DNA of 64,000 bases, from positions 24,634 to 88,633 of the forward strand of contig JADPRS010000014.1 of the NCBI GenBank assembly GCA_015686845.1, given 5' to 3'. Shown here piece after piece: positions 9,338-17,561 of the stretch. Made by a program: the position numbers and the translations under genes. The stretch is from Lutibacter sp. B2. Lineage in GTDB: Bacteria > Bacillota > Clostridia > Peptostreptococcales > Thermotaleaceae. Each line of letters opens with the position of its first letter. Within the stretch, counting starts at the first letter, position 1. Below the pieces are notes generated by a model. The model was not told the DNA's origin. It searched no databases and was given only the letters and a program-made list of their open reading frames with translations.

Positions 9338-10307
9338 ATTTATTCCGAATCAATACCTTCTCTGCAATTCCTATGAGCATATCCTTATAAACTGAATCCT
9401 CTATAATATTTAATGCTTCTTGTGCTTTTTCTACACAATGTTGTGCTTCATTAAAAGCTTTCTCTAAAGAATCACTATCCTTTAAAACCCTTAAAATTTG
9501 ATGATCATTTTCTCCTATGGTACCTTTTTCAAATATTTCCTTTATCCAATCCTTATATTCTCGTTGATCCATTAATTTTAATATAGGTAAGGTAATATTT
9601 CCTTCTTTTAAGTCACTTCCTACTGGCTTTCCTAGTATGTTTTCATCTCCTGTAAAATCTAATACATCATCTATGATTTGATACGCATATCCCAAATTTT
9701 CTCCATAAATCCTAAACGCTTCTATTTGTTCTTCATCTGCACCTGCTGTTATTGCTCCTGCTTGAGTACATGCAGCAATTAAAACACCCGTCTTTTGATA
9801 AATACGACGATAATAATCTTCATGGGTTTGATCTAAATTAAATAAATTTTCTGCTTGAAAAATCTCTCCATCACACATTTTACTAATGGCATCCACAATC
9901 ACTTCCATGCTTCTTACAAGTTTATGCTTAGAAAGAATTCCAAAAGCCTTTGCGAATAAATAATCCCCTACTAAGACAGCCGTATGATTCCCTTTTTGTG
10001 CATTGATCGTGGCCTCGTTACGTCTCATGACTGATTCATCAATGATATCATCATGAACTAAAGATGCCATATGGATACATTCACAAGCTGCTGCAGCTTG
10101 TATTCCTTCTTTCGTTATTTTTCCAAAACATCCTGCTGTACAAAGAACAAGAGCAGGACGTATTCTCTTTCCGCCTGATGTAATCAATCTTTTACATATG
10201 TTAGAAGTGTTTTCATGGCTATCTTTTAATATATTAAATAATTCTTCCTCTACTAAATTCATCCCTATTAGTTCTTTGATTTTTAATCTTTCCGCTGTTT
10301 TAATCAA
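9336..10307 (-). CDS. Polyprenyl diphosphate synthase (trans, heptaprenyl component II type)
   Basis: A 323-residue all-helical trans-isoprenyl diphosphate synthase. It has both aspartate-rich motifs: FARM DDIIDE (in LVHDDIIDE, about 90-98) and SARM DDVLDFTGD (about 217-225), plus GGKRIRP near 45. The FARM-preceding residues suggest a long-chain product (C30-C40), for quinone side chains or for the neighbouring terpene synthase, but chain length cannot be settled by eye. There are no menaquinone genes adjacent. It is a single gene with its own upstream region. Confidence 0.9.
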   Translation of the reverse strand: MIKTAERLKIKELIGMNLVEEELFNILKDSHENTSNICKRLITSGGKRIRPALVLCTAGCFGKITKEGIQAAAACECIHMASLVHDDIIDESVMRRNEATINAQKGNHTAVLVGDYLFAKAFGILSKHKLVRSMEVIVDAISKMCDGEIFQAENLFNLDQTHEDYYRRIYQKTGVLIAACTQAGAITAGADEEQIEAFRIYGENLGYAYQIIDDVLDFTGDENILGKPVGSDLKEGNITLPILKLMDQREYKDWIKEIFEKGTIGENDHQILRVLKDSDSLEKAFNEAQHCVEKAQEALNIIEDSVYKDMLIGIAEKVLIRNK

Positions 10308-10496
10308 GTTTTCAACCTACTTTCTATATTCTCTTTATAGAAAGTATTTGCCAATTTCAAGACATATAAACATTTATTTCTTTAAACTATTGAATTTAAA
10401 AATAACAACAAACTCAAATTTATGAGTTCTTTGTTTATTCTGTTAACTCATATGTGATTATAAAAAACAAATCATTTAATGCTCAATATACACAAC

Positions 10497-10531
10497 ATAA
10501 TGTTGACTATATTCAACATTATCATTATAAT
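10497..10531 (+). promoter_or_regulatory. Sigma-A promoter overlapped by a perfect 10-bp palindrome (XRE operator)
   Basis: -35 TTGACT at 10503-10508, 17-base spacer, perfect -10 TATAAT at 10526-10531. A perfect inverted repeat ATAATGTTGA (10497-10506) / TCAACATTAT (10513-10522) with a 6-base centre covers the -35 and half the spacer, exactly where a repressor would block polymerase. The next gene encodes an XRE repressor, so autorepression is likely. Confidence 0.75.
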
Positions 10532-10552
10532 GAATATTATCGGAGGTGTTTT

Positions 10553-10780
10553 ATGGCAAAACGTAAAAAAATATTTAATACAAAAATAAAAGTTCTTAGA
10601 GCTGAAAGAAATTTAACCCAAGAAGATTTAGCAATAGATTTAGGCGTAAATAGGGGAACAATTTTAGAAATTGAAAGGGGCACTTTTAATCCTTCCCTTA
10701 AACTTGCCTTCTCTATAGCAAAATATTTTGATAAAACCATCGATGAAATTTTCCAACCATTGGAGGAGATTGAAGAATGA
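10553..10780 (+). CDS. XRE-family helix-turn-helix regulator
   Basis: A 75-residue, single-domain Cro/C1-type regulator. The HTH spans about residues 13-67 (LRAERNLTQEDLAIDLGVNRGTI... then FNPSLKLAFSIAKYFDKTIDEIF). ATG 10553 has CGGAGGTG at ideal spacing; reading further upstream in frame would cross the promoter. Its stop overlaps the start of the next gene by four bases (ATGA), so the two are translationally coupled. Small XRE proteins paired with a membrane protein form many uncharacterised two-gene modules; the signal is unknown. Confidence 0.92.
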   Translation: MAKRKKIFNTKIKVLRAERNLTQEDLAIDLGVNRGTILEIERGTFNPSLKLAFSIAKYFDKTIDEIFQPLEEIEE

Positions 10781-11400
10781 TTAATTTAGGAGAACAGTTA
10801 CTAAGTATACAATCAGGATTGGCCTCTATTATAAGTGCACTATTTTTATTACTCTTATTAATGGATAAAGATGAATTGGAGCAATCTGCATTTAATAATT
10901 CATTAAAAATTTCTACTGTAATAACCATCCTATCCTTACTTGGATATAGCTTATACATGCCATTATCAGGATTTGCAAAGGTTAGTATTAATATACTCTT
11001 TTATGGAATCGAAGGTATGTGTATATTGACGTCATTACTATATTACATGGATTTAAAAGGCATTACTTTTGAAGTTAAGATTAAAAATCAGCGAGTAGCA
11101 AATATATTAATATATAGTTCAACCACTATAAGTGTTCTTGCAACAATTAGCCTGTTATTTGAATTTACATTTTTCGAAAATAAAATAGGATTCATTAGAT
11201 ATGACGAATTAATTTTATTTATAAATATAATATTAATTTCAATAATAATACCTCTACTTCCAAAGAGAAAACAACTTGACCGGAAGGAATATAAAAAATT
11301 ACAGAAAGAGCTTGATAAAAGCTTTAACATTCTATATGCAATTTATAGCATACTCATGTTATTAATTATTTCATATTTAATTTACCAAAAAGTAATTTAG
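10777..11400 (+). CDS. Multi-pass membrane protein coupled to XRE regulator
   Basis: A 207-residue integral membrane protein of unknown function with about six hydrophobic segments (near 12-30, 43-60, 68-90, 104-125, 143-160, 185-204) and a charged loop at about 162-182 (KRKQLDRKEYKKLQKELDK). It overlaps the XRE gene by four bases and shares its promoter. By analogy with other small XRE/membrane pairs it could be a sensor or a partner that sequesters the regulator, but nothing in the sequence shows this. A terminator follows. Confidence 0.7.
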   Translation: MINLGEQLLSIQSGLASIISALFLLLLLMDKDELEQSAFNNSLKISTVITILSLLGYSLYMPLSGFAKVSINILFYGIEGMCILTSLLYYMDLKGITFEVKIKNQRVANILIYSSTTISVLATISLLFEFTFFENKIGFIRYDELILFINIILISIIIPLLPKRKQLDRKEYKKLQKELDKSFNILYAIYSILMLLIISYLIYQKVI

Positions 11401-11440
11401 ATTGTACATGAATAAATAGTTTCTTACCTATATATTCAAA

Positions 11441-11473
11441 AAAGAATAGTATCCATAATGGATACTATTCTTT
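11441..11473 (+). terminator. Terminator between the XRE/membrane pair and yxeA
   Basis: Perfect 15-base arms (AAAGAATAGTATCCA and complement) around a 3-base loop; A/T tracts on both sides make it usable by both convergent units. Confidence 0.88.
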
Positions 11474-11474
11474 C

Positions 11475-11879
11475 CTATTTCCCGAGCAATTTTTCTTTTA
11501 CTATTTGCGGCAACTGATTTTCTTGCACCTCTTTATAGTCTGCTATACTATTTATTTTCTTTTCACTTTGACTAATAGTCTCAATGCTTAAAAAAGCACC
11601 TATCTTCAAATTCTTATTTGCATCAAATCGTACCTTTATCTCTTTACCTTCTTTGTTATATGCAACCGTTTCATAATAGTATCTGTAAAAATCCTCTGAT
11701 ACTTTTTCACCATTTTTTACTTCCTGCTCAAGTAATATTCTTTCACCATCTTCTGTGATCTGCACAAAGTATTCTTCATGCCCTAAGTGTTTAAGATTAA
11801 ACCAGTTGTTTTTTTCAGCTACACCTAAAAATACAATACTTACTAAAACAATAACTAATACCGTTGTTATCTTTTTCAT
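11475..11879 (-). CDS. YxeA/DUF1093-family secreted protein
   Basis: A 134-residue exported protein with an N-terminal signal/anchor segment (about 4-22), then the YxeA (DUF1093) domain: the YFVQITEDG strand, the paired YETVAYNKEGKE strand and the closing DYKEVQENQLPQIV. Function is unknown; the family is common in Gram-positive bacteria and in Bacillus yxeA is stress-related. Its ATG overlaps the stop of a 20-codon leader ORF (ATGA), and AAGAGGTG lies upstream inside that ORF, so expression is probably coupled to leader translation. Confidence 0.82.
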   Translation of the reverse strand: MKKITTVLVIVLVSIVFLGVAEKNNWFNLKHLGHEEYFVQITEDGERILLEQEVKNGEKVSEDFYRYYYETVAYNKEGKEIKVRFDANKNLKIGAFLSIETISQSEKKINSIADYKEVQENQLPQIVKEKLLGK

Positions 11880-11938
11880 ATAATAACACCTCTTCTTTTA
11901 AATTTTTTTCTACCTATTACAAATTCATTTTGCTTCAT
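11876..11938 (-). CDS. 20-residue leader peptide upstream of yxeA
   Basis: A very short ORF, starting MKQNEFVIG and ending with a basic stretch (KKFKRRGVII). It has a full ribosome site (GAGGTGATT) at ideal distance from ATG 11938, sits just after a strong promoter, and its stop codon overlaps the yxeA start by four bases. That arrangement fits a translated, coupled leader rather than chance. It could be a regulatory uORF or a small peptide in its own right; the sequence resembles nothing I know. Confidence 0.6.
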   Translation of the reverse strand: MKQNEFVIGRKKFKRRGVII

Positions 11939-11967
11939 AAGCAATCACCTCATAATGTATTATCATC

Positions 11968-12028
11968 ATAATACCAAGTTTTAATTTGTTTGTCAATATT
12001 TATTTATCGTAAAACAATAAATAAATAT
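11968..12028 (-). promoter_or_regulatory. Strong promoter of the leader-yxeA unit with two palindromes
   Basis: On the minus strand: -35 TTGACA (11991-11996), 17-base spacer, -10 TATTAT (11968-11973). A perfect inverted repeat GTATTAT-GATG-ATAATAC covers the -10. A second perfect 12-base repeat (ATATTTATTTAT / ATAAATAAATAT, 11996-12028, 9-base centre) abuts the -35. Both are placed like regulator sites; the regulator is unknown. Confidence 0.7.
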
Positions 12029-12044
12029 CGTTTAAAATAAAAAA

Positions 12045-12067
12045 GTCCCTTACCATCGGTAAAGAAC
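12045..12067 (-). terminator. Terminator after the 12106 gene
   Basis: Minus-strand hairpin GTTCTTTACC / GGTAAGGGAC (two G-U pairs, 3-base loop) followed by TTTTTTATTTT, about 40 bases after the stop codon of the gene. Confidence 0.82.
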
Positions 12068-12105
12068 CAACATATCTTTTTCTTCAAATACAATATTCAT
12101 TCCTA

Positions 12106-12504
12106 TCAAGCATAATAAATATCTATCTTTTTATTACGCTTCTTTGCTAGCCCTACTATTTTCTCTACATTTTCAGCATCTACAATGGCTTTTTGCCCCA
12201 TATCTTCCTTTGCAAAAAACATCAGAGCTTTATCATTTCTTTTTTGAATACTAATATGCTTCATTTGAGCAAACTTGATCATTTTTTCTTTTTTTCTTCT
12301 TATTCTCTTTATTTGAATCAATACGCCTTCATCCTCGATAGAAACTTCTTTTTCATATAAAGAAACATAAATCAAAAGTACGCCTATGAATACCTTAAGA
12401 TACTGCTGATCCTTTATGGAATCCCCAATCAATACGATTAAAATTCCTACGATCAAATATTGATACACAGAAGATAGTTTGTTATGCTTATAAGTCTTAA
12501 TCAT
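12106..12504 (-). CDS. Small membrane protein with two N-terminal helices, unknown function
   Basis: A 132-residue protein. Residues about 15-50 form two close membrane segments; the rest is a soluble, mixed alpha/beta region (KEVSIEDEGVLIQIK..., then a C-terminal helix VEKIVGLAKKRNKKI) that looks like the PH-like domains of YcxB/YdbT-type membrane proteins, though I cannot confirm the family. ATG 12504 has AGGAAG upstream. It is a single gene with its own terminator. Confidence 0.65.
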   Translation of the reverse strand: MIKTYKHNKLSSVYQYLIVGILIVLIGDSIKDQQYLKVFIGVLLIYVSLYEKEVSIEDEGVLIQIKRIRRKKEKMIKFAQMKHISIQKRNDKALMFFAKEDMGQKAIVDAENVEKIVGLAKKRNKKIDIYYA

Positions 12505-12660
12505 ATTATTCTTCCTTTCTAAGCCTATTTATTTTTGTGTATGCATTAATATAACATTGTAGATCAACAAATACATTATATCTATTCCTTATACTATCAC
12601 ATTAATTACCATATTTTCAATCTTTATTAGAATTTTTAGATTATTTCGTCACAGTATAAA

Positions 12661-12695
12661 AAAATGAAGAGCCCATTATTACGACTCTTCATTTT
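12661..12695 (-). terminator. Terminator after recJ
   Basis: Arms AAAATGAAGAG / CTCTTCATTTT around a 13-base loop, with a T run on the minus strand, just after the recJ stop. Confidence 0.85.
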
Positions 12696-12703
12696 CTATT
12701 CTT

Positions 12704-14473
12704 CTATCTATAATCTTGTATCACAATCTGTAAAGTTCTATTTCCTCTATACTCGTTAATGGAAGGTAAATACGTTATGTCTATCTCTATATTATTAGGC
12801 TGTCCTGCAAAAGCATTGTTCAACGCTTCACGCCCAAACTTACCAGCAAGATACTCTTGCATGGAATCCACGTTTCCAAAGTGAATGCCTGTTAAAATTC
12901 TTCCATTTTTGCTTACTAATGCCATTTTCATAACCTTATAATCCTTGCCCAATATATCAATTTTCTTAATTTTTACACCTTTCTCTGCAAATAGTGGTTT
13001 ACGATTTCCTTTTCCAAAAGGTTCTAATATCTTTAATTCTTCTGGTAAATGATTGGATACCATATCCAGTGGAACATGGGCGTCTATATAAACGATTGGA
13101 ATAAGATCCTCTTCTGTTAAGATTGTTTTCTCATTTAATTGATCTCTTAGCTTATCTATATTTGAAAAATCTAAAGAAAGCCCTGCTGCCATAGGGTGTC
13201 CACCAAACTTACATAATAAATCTTTGCATCTTGATAACTCTTCAAACATATTATATACTTCTATAGATCTTGCCGAACCTTTGGCCATTCCTTCTTCTTT
13301 TGATTTTGTTAAAACAATCGTAGGTTTATTATATTTATCTTTTACTCTACCTGCTATAATACCTGCTATACTCTCATGAATACTTGGCTCATATACGACT
13401 AACACTTTATCCTTTATAAGCTTACTTGATTCTATCTGTTCAACAACTTTTTCAAGTCCAGCTATTGTCATGGCTTTTCTTTGTTCATTTAAATCATGTA
13501 GCTTTTTTGCATATATTTCTGCTTTTACAGGATCTTTTGTTAAAAACAGTTTTACTGCCATTTCAGCACTGTCTAACCTTCCAGAAGCATTGATACATGG
13601 TCCTAATACAAATCCTAAGGAATACGTATTTACTGCTTTGTCTTCCATTCCGGTGGCCTTAATAAGGGCTTGTAATCCTATGTTATTTGTTGTATTTATT
13701 CTTTTTAAACCTTCCCTTACAATAACTCTATTTTCATCTATTAAGTCCACGACATCACAAACAGTGGCCATAGCAACAAACTCTAATAATTCATAGGACT
13801 CTTCTATGGGAATATTCATTTCTTCATAAAGAACTTGAATAAATTTAAAGGCAACGCCAGCTCCACAAAGTTCCTTAAAAGGGTACTCACAATCTAATCT
13901 TTTAGGATTTATAACGGCATCTGCTTCAGGTAAGAAATATTCTTTTTCTTCTTTCTCATTTTCAACATAAGGAATATCGTGATGATCCGTTACGATTACG
14001 CTCATACCTAATTCCTTTGCAAGTTTTACGGGTTCTGCTGCTGATATGCCATTATCACAAGTGATGATCACATCAATACCATCCCTTTTAGCTTCTTCTA
14101 TAATTCGTTCATTGATTCCATACCCATCCATAACCCTATGAGGAATTACATAATCTACATTGGCTCCACATCGTTTTAGTCCATTATAAAAGGTTATAAC
14201 TGAGGAAGTTCCATCTTGATCATAATCCCCACAAATCCTTATTTTAAGCCTTTTATAGATACTTTCTTTGATTCTATTTACACCTAATTCCATATCTTTC
14301 ATACCTCTTGGATTATGGAATTTATTTATATCTGGATTTATGAAACTATCTATTAATTTAAAATCTTTTATATTTCTATTTATTATTATTTTACAAATAA
14401 GTTCACTTACACCAAAATTACTTGATAGCTTTTTATAATCAGCTTTACTATTTTTTAATATCCATTTTTGCAA
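12704..14473 (-). CDS. recJ: Single-stranded-DNA-specific exonuclease RecJ
   Basis: A 589-residue DHH-superfamily 5'-3' exonuclease used in recombination and mismatch/base repair. Motif I CGDYDQDGTSS (about 82-92), the DHH motif VTDHHDIP (about 162-169), the DHHA1 region with GGHPMAAG (about 430) and the C-terminal OB-type domain are all present. Length is at the short end but normal for Clostridia. The start codon appears to be TTG (14473), with GAGGGG about 8 bases upstream; no ATG in frame gives a complete N-terminus. Confidence 0.94.
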   Translation of the reverse strand: MQKWILKNSKADYKKLSSNFGVSELICKIIINRNIKDFKLIDSFINPDINKFHNPRGMKDMELGVNRIKESIYKRLKIRICGDYDQDGTSSVITFYNGLKRCGANVDYVIPHRVMDGYGINERIIEEAKRDGIDVIITCDNGISAAEPVKLAKELGMSVIVTDHHDIPYVENEKEEKEYFLPEADAVINPKRLDCEYPFKELCGAGVAFKFIQVLYEEMNIPIEESYELLEFVAMATVCDVVDLIDENRVIVREGLKRINTTNNIGLQALIKATGMEDKAVNTYSLGFVLGPCINASGRLDSAEMAVKLFLTKDPVKAEIYAKKLHDLNEQRKAMTIAGLEKVVEQIESSKLIKDKVLVVYEPSIHESIAGIIAGRVKDKYNKPTIVLTKSKEEGMAKGSARSIEVYNMFEELSRCKDLLCKFGGHPMAAGLSLDFSNIDKLRDQLNEKTILTEEDLIPIVYIDAHVPLDMVSNHLPEELKILEPFGKGNRKPLFAEKGVKIKKIDILGKDYKVMKMALVSKNGRILTGIHFGNVDSMQEYLAGKFGREALNNAFAGQPNNIEIDITYLPSINEYRGNRTLQIVIQDYR

Positions 14474-14538
14474 AGTACAATCCCCTCTTTCCTTTTAACA
14501 TGATTTTAATTTTATAACTATTTTTACTACTATGAAAA

Positions 14539-14582
14539 TACCCCATAGGGTCGACTTTTTTATTTGTCTACTCTATAGGGTA
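14539..14582 (-). terminator. Terminator after the ftsE-ftsX-M23 operon
   Basis: A 17-base imperfect stem (left arm TACCCCATAGGGTCGAC, several G-U pairs) with a T-rich loop, about 35 bases beyond the M23 peptidase stop. Confidence 0.75.
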
Positions 14583-14617
14583 CTTTTTTTTAAAAATCAG
14601 CCTTTTTTACTTATGTC

Positions 14618-15745
14618 CTATCTTCCTTTAAGCCACGGAAGTGGATCCGTATATTGACCATTTTTTCTTACCTCAAAATGTAGATGCGGTCCGGTAGAGT
14701 TTCCGGTACTACCTGATTTGGTAATTGCCTGTCCTCTTTTTACATTTTGCCCTACTTTTACAAGCAACGTAGAATTGTGTGCATATAAAGTAACAATTCC
14801 GCCCCCATGGTCAACCATAACTGCTTTTCCATATCCACCATACCAGTTAGCCATAATGACCTTTCCATCTCCTGCAGCAACTATGGTTTTTCCATAAGGT
14901 ACACCAACATCTATTCCTGTATGCATTTTCTTTCTCTTTAATATTGGATGAATTCTATATCCAAAAGGAGAAGTAATTCTTGTATATCCTGGCGCAGGCC
15001 AATTTAATTGCCCCCCCACATACTTACCAGTAGATTGCTTCCTTCTAATTTCCTCTGAAAGCTTATTTGCATAAGCATTTAATTCATCTATTTGTTTTTC
15101 AAATTTCTTGCTATCTTGTTTTATTAACTCTTTTGTTTTAATCATTTCTCCTATATCTATTTTTAATTGTTTTTGTTTTGTCTCCATATTACTGATCATA
15201 ATAGACAGATTTCTTTCATAAGCTTCAAGCTTTTTCTTTTTCTCATCTATCTCTTCTCTTCTTTGTTTCATAATTTCTAATAATTCCATATCCTGATTAA
15301 AAATTTTCTTTACCATATCCAAATTTGAAAGAAGATCAATAACGCTGTCAGACTCTAATAAAACTTGCATATATCCAACCTCTCCATTTTTGTACATAGC
15401 CCGAAGCCTCTTAAGCATTATATCATCTTGTTCTGTAACTTGTTGCGTAGCATCTTCTAATTCCTTTTTTGCAACCTCAATATTCTTTTTAGTTTGTGAA
15501 ATTTTAGAATTTAAGTTTTCAATTTCATTTTGGTTGTTATCTATTTTGGCATCTAATGTATTCATTTGAGCAGTAACATTTTTTTCTTTCTCTTTATTGT
15601 TACTTAATTTATCTTTAAAATCTTTTATTGTATTTTTTACATTGTTTAATTTATCTTTTTCGATACTACTATTATCTGCAAAGCTGTTTCCTGTAAAAAT
15701 CAACATGACAATGCAAATGAATAAAACGATTCGTTTTTTATACAT
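14618..15745 (-). CDS. Secreted coiled-coil M23 peptidoglycan hydrolase (EnvC/PcsB-like)
   Basis: A 375-residue exported protein: signal peptide (1-23), long coiled coil (about 28-235), then an M23/LytM domain with the zinc ligands HTGIDVG (H and D, about 277-283) and HLHFE (about 355-359), so the active site looks intact. It lies 15 bases after ftsX and clearly in the ftsE-ftsX operon. In other bacteria FtsEX activates such a hydrolase (EnvC in E. coli, PcsB in pneumococcus, CwlO in Bacillus) through its coiled coil; this protein is the natural candidate partner. Its exact cut site is not known. Confidence 0.9.
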   Translation of the reverse strand: MYKKRIVLFICIVMLIFTGNSFADNSSIEKDKLNNVKNTIKDFKDKLSNNKEKEKNVTAQMNTLDAKIDNNQNEIENLNSKISQTKKNIEVAKKELEDATQQVTEQDDIMLKRLRAMYKNGEVGYMQVLLESDSVIDLLSNLDMVKKIFNQDMELLEIMKQRREEIDEKKKKLEAYERNLSIMISNMETKQKQLKIDIGEMIKTKELIKQDSKKFEKQIDELNAYANKLSEEIRRKQSTGKYVGGQLNWPAPGYTRITSPFGYRIHPILKRKKMHTGIDVGVPYGKTIVAAGDGKVIMANWYGGYGKAVMVDHGGGIVTLYAHNSTLLVKVGQNVKRGQAITKSGSTGNSTGPHLHFEVRKNGQYTDPLPWLKGR

Positions 15746-15760
15746 TTTCTCCTCCTACTC

Positions 15761-16663
15761 TTAAACCCTAAGAAATTTCCTCATAGAAATAATACTTCCT
15801 AAAACCCCTATTCCAATACCTAAAACAGCAATTATAATGGCTATACTTTTAATAAATACAGGGGCCGGAACCATATATACAGCAATCATTACGTATACTT
15901 TTTGTGTAATCAAATCAAAAACGTATTTGTATCCAAAGCTTATAACTCCTATTGCAATGGCAGAACCCATTACCCCTAATATCATCCCCTCAATCATAAA
16001 TGGACAACGTATAAACCAATTAGTAGCCCCTACATATTTCATAATACCAATTTCTTTTTTTCTAGCTATAACTGTTAGCTTTATAGTGTTCGCAACAACA
16101 AACATAGAAATAAGAATTAATACGCCAATGACAATCAATCCTGCTAATCTAATAAAATCTGTTATTTTTAATATTTTCTCAACAAGGTCTTTATAGTATC
16201 TCACTTCTTCTAGTCCTTGTAATCCTTTTACTCTTTTTACTACTTCATCTGCATATCTCATATCCATCAATTCTACTACATATGAATTTGGTAGAGGATT
16301 TTTCTGTAGTCCCTCTAAAAGATATCCATTTTCTCCCCACTTTTTCTTCATATTATCTAGTGCTTTTTCCTTTGATAAAAAATATACGCTTTTTACTCCA
16401 TCTATACTTTTTACACTTTTACCTATGTTCTGCATATCGCCATCACTTAAATCGTCCTCTAAGTCTAGCTGTATCGTATCAAATTGCCCTTTTGTAATTT
16501 CTGAAAAACTATTTATATTGATTACAATCATAAATACAATTCCTAAAATCATGAGTACAGAAGCAATAGAAGTAATAGATGCTATACTCATCATTCTATT
16601 ACGCCAAGACCCCTTAATGCCTTGCTTTATAGAGTATATTATCGTTCTAGTCTTCATAGCCAT
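15761..16663 (-). CDS. ftsX: Cell-division/wall-hydrolase ABC permease FtsX
   Basis: A 300-residue FtsX with four membrane helices (about 24-45, 172-200, 225-250, 270-292) and the large outside loop between helices 1 and 2 that contacts the wall hydrolase. Start MAMKTRTIIYSIKQG at ATG 16663, with AAGGG upstream, is chosen over an in-frame ATG 42 bases further upstream inside ftsE; ATG 16657 is also possible. It overlaps the end of ftsE by about 17 bases, so translation is coupled. Confidence 0.94.
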   Translation of the reverse strand: MAMKTRTIIYSIKQGIKGSWRNRMMSIASITSIASVLMILGIVFMIVININSFSEITKGQFDTIQLDLEDDLSDGDMQNIGKSVKSIDGVKSVYFLSKEKALDNMKKKWGENGYLLEGLQKNPLPNSYVVELMDMRYADEVVKRVKGLQGLEEVRYYKDLVEKILKITDFIRLAGLIVIGVLILISMFVVANTIKLTVIARKKEIGIMKYVGATNWFIRCPFMIEGMILGVMGSAIAIGVISFGYKYVFDLITQKVYVMIAVYMVPAPVFIKSIAIIIAVLGIGIGVLGSIISMRKFLRV

Positions 16664-17333
16664 ACACACCCTTCTGATCATCTCGTACAATTTTGCCATT
16701 TTCAATTGCTATAACCCTTTGTTGCATCATATCTACAATGTCTTTTGCATGGGTTGCCATCAATATTGTTGTTCCTCTTCTATTAATTTGTTTTAAAAGT
16801 TTCATGGTCTCCCATGCGGTCTCTGGATCTAAATTTCCAGTTGGTTCATCTGCAATTAGCACGGATGGATTATTTACAATCGCCCTTGCTATTGCTACTC
16901 TTTGTTGTTCTCCACCGGAGAGCTGATGTGGAAACATATTCGCCCTATCACTAATTCCTACCAGTGCTAGTACGTTTGGGACTTGTCTACGTATTTCCTT
17001 AGGACTTGTATTGATCACTGCCATAGCAAAAGCTACATTTTCATATACAGTCTTATCTTGAAGCAATCTAAAGTCTTGAAATACCACGCCCATTTTTCTC
17101 CTCAAATGAGGAATCTTTCTTTGACTAATCCTTGTGATATCCTTCCCATCAATTTTAATTTTTCCTATTGTGGGATCTATTTCTTTTAATAGAAGCTTAA
17201 TAAAAGTAGATTTACCCGAACCACTAGGCCCCACTAAAAATACAAATTCGCCTCTATCTATATTTACAGTCATATCCGAAAGTGCCATTTTATCTTCCTG
17301 ATATTGTTTTGTCACATTTAAAAATTTTATCAT
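16647..17333 (-). CDS. ftsE: Cell-division ABC ATPase FtsE
   Basis: A 228-residue ABC ATPase: Walker A GPSGSGKST (about 35-43), Q loop VVFQDFRLL, signature LSGGEQQR (about 138-145), Walker B VLIADEPTGNLD and the switch histidine in ATHAKD. With FtsX it forms the complex that turns ATP hydrolysis into activation of a wall hydrolase. First gene of the three-gene operon; the 219-base gap upstream holds its promoter region and that of the divergent fthC. Confidence 0.95.
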   Translation of the reverse strand: MIKFLNVTKQYQEDKMALSDMTVNIDRGEFVFLVGPSGSGKSTFIKLLLKEIDPTIGKIKIDGKDITRISQRKIPHLRRKMGVVFQDFRLLQDKTVYENVAFAMAVINTSPKEIRRQVPNVLALVGISDRANMFPHQLSGGEQQRVAIARAIVNNPSVLIADEPTGNLDPETAWETMKLLKQINRRGTTILMATHAKDIVDMMQQRVIAIENGKIVRDDQKGVYGYED

Positions 17334-17561
17334 TCTATCAACTCCTACTATTCTATATAATTCTACATAACATATAATATTCCCTCTTACATTTTACCAT
17401 GATTTTTAATGTATTTTGTCCAAAATGAGTATATTTTTTATTTTAATTTATAAATCCCCAAATATCGAATGTAATTTATATCAATTACACTAATTTCTTG
17501 AAGGATAACTATTATTTATAGCGAAATTTATATTAATATACTTTTTAAAGGAGTGGATCAT

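Noticed and set aside
16425..16796. A 123-codon plus-strand frame across ftsE/ftsX
   Set aside because: Antisense shadow; the minus-strand genes are certain.
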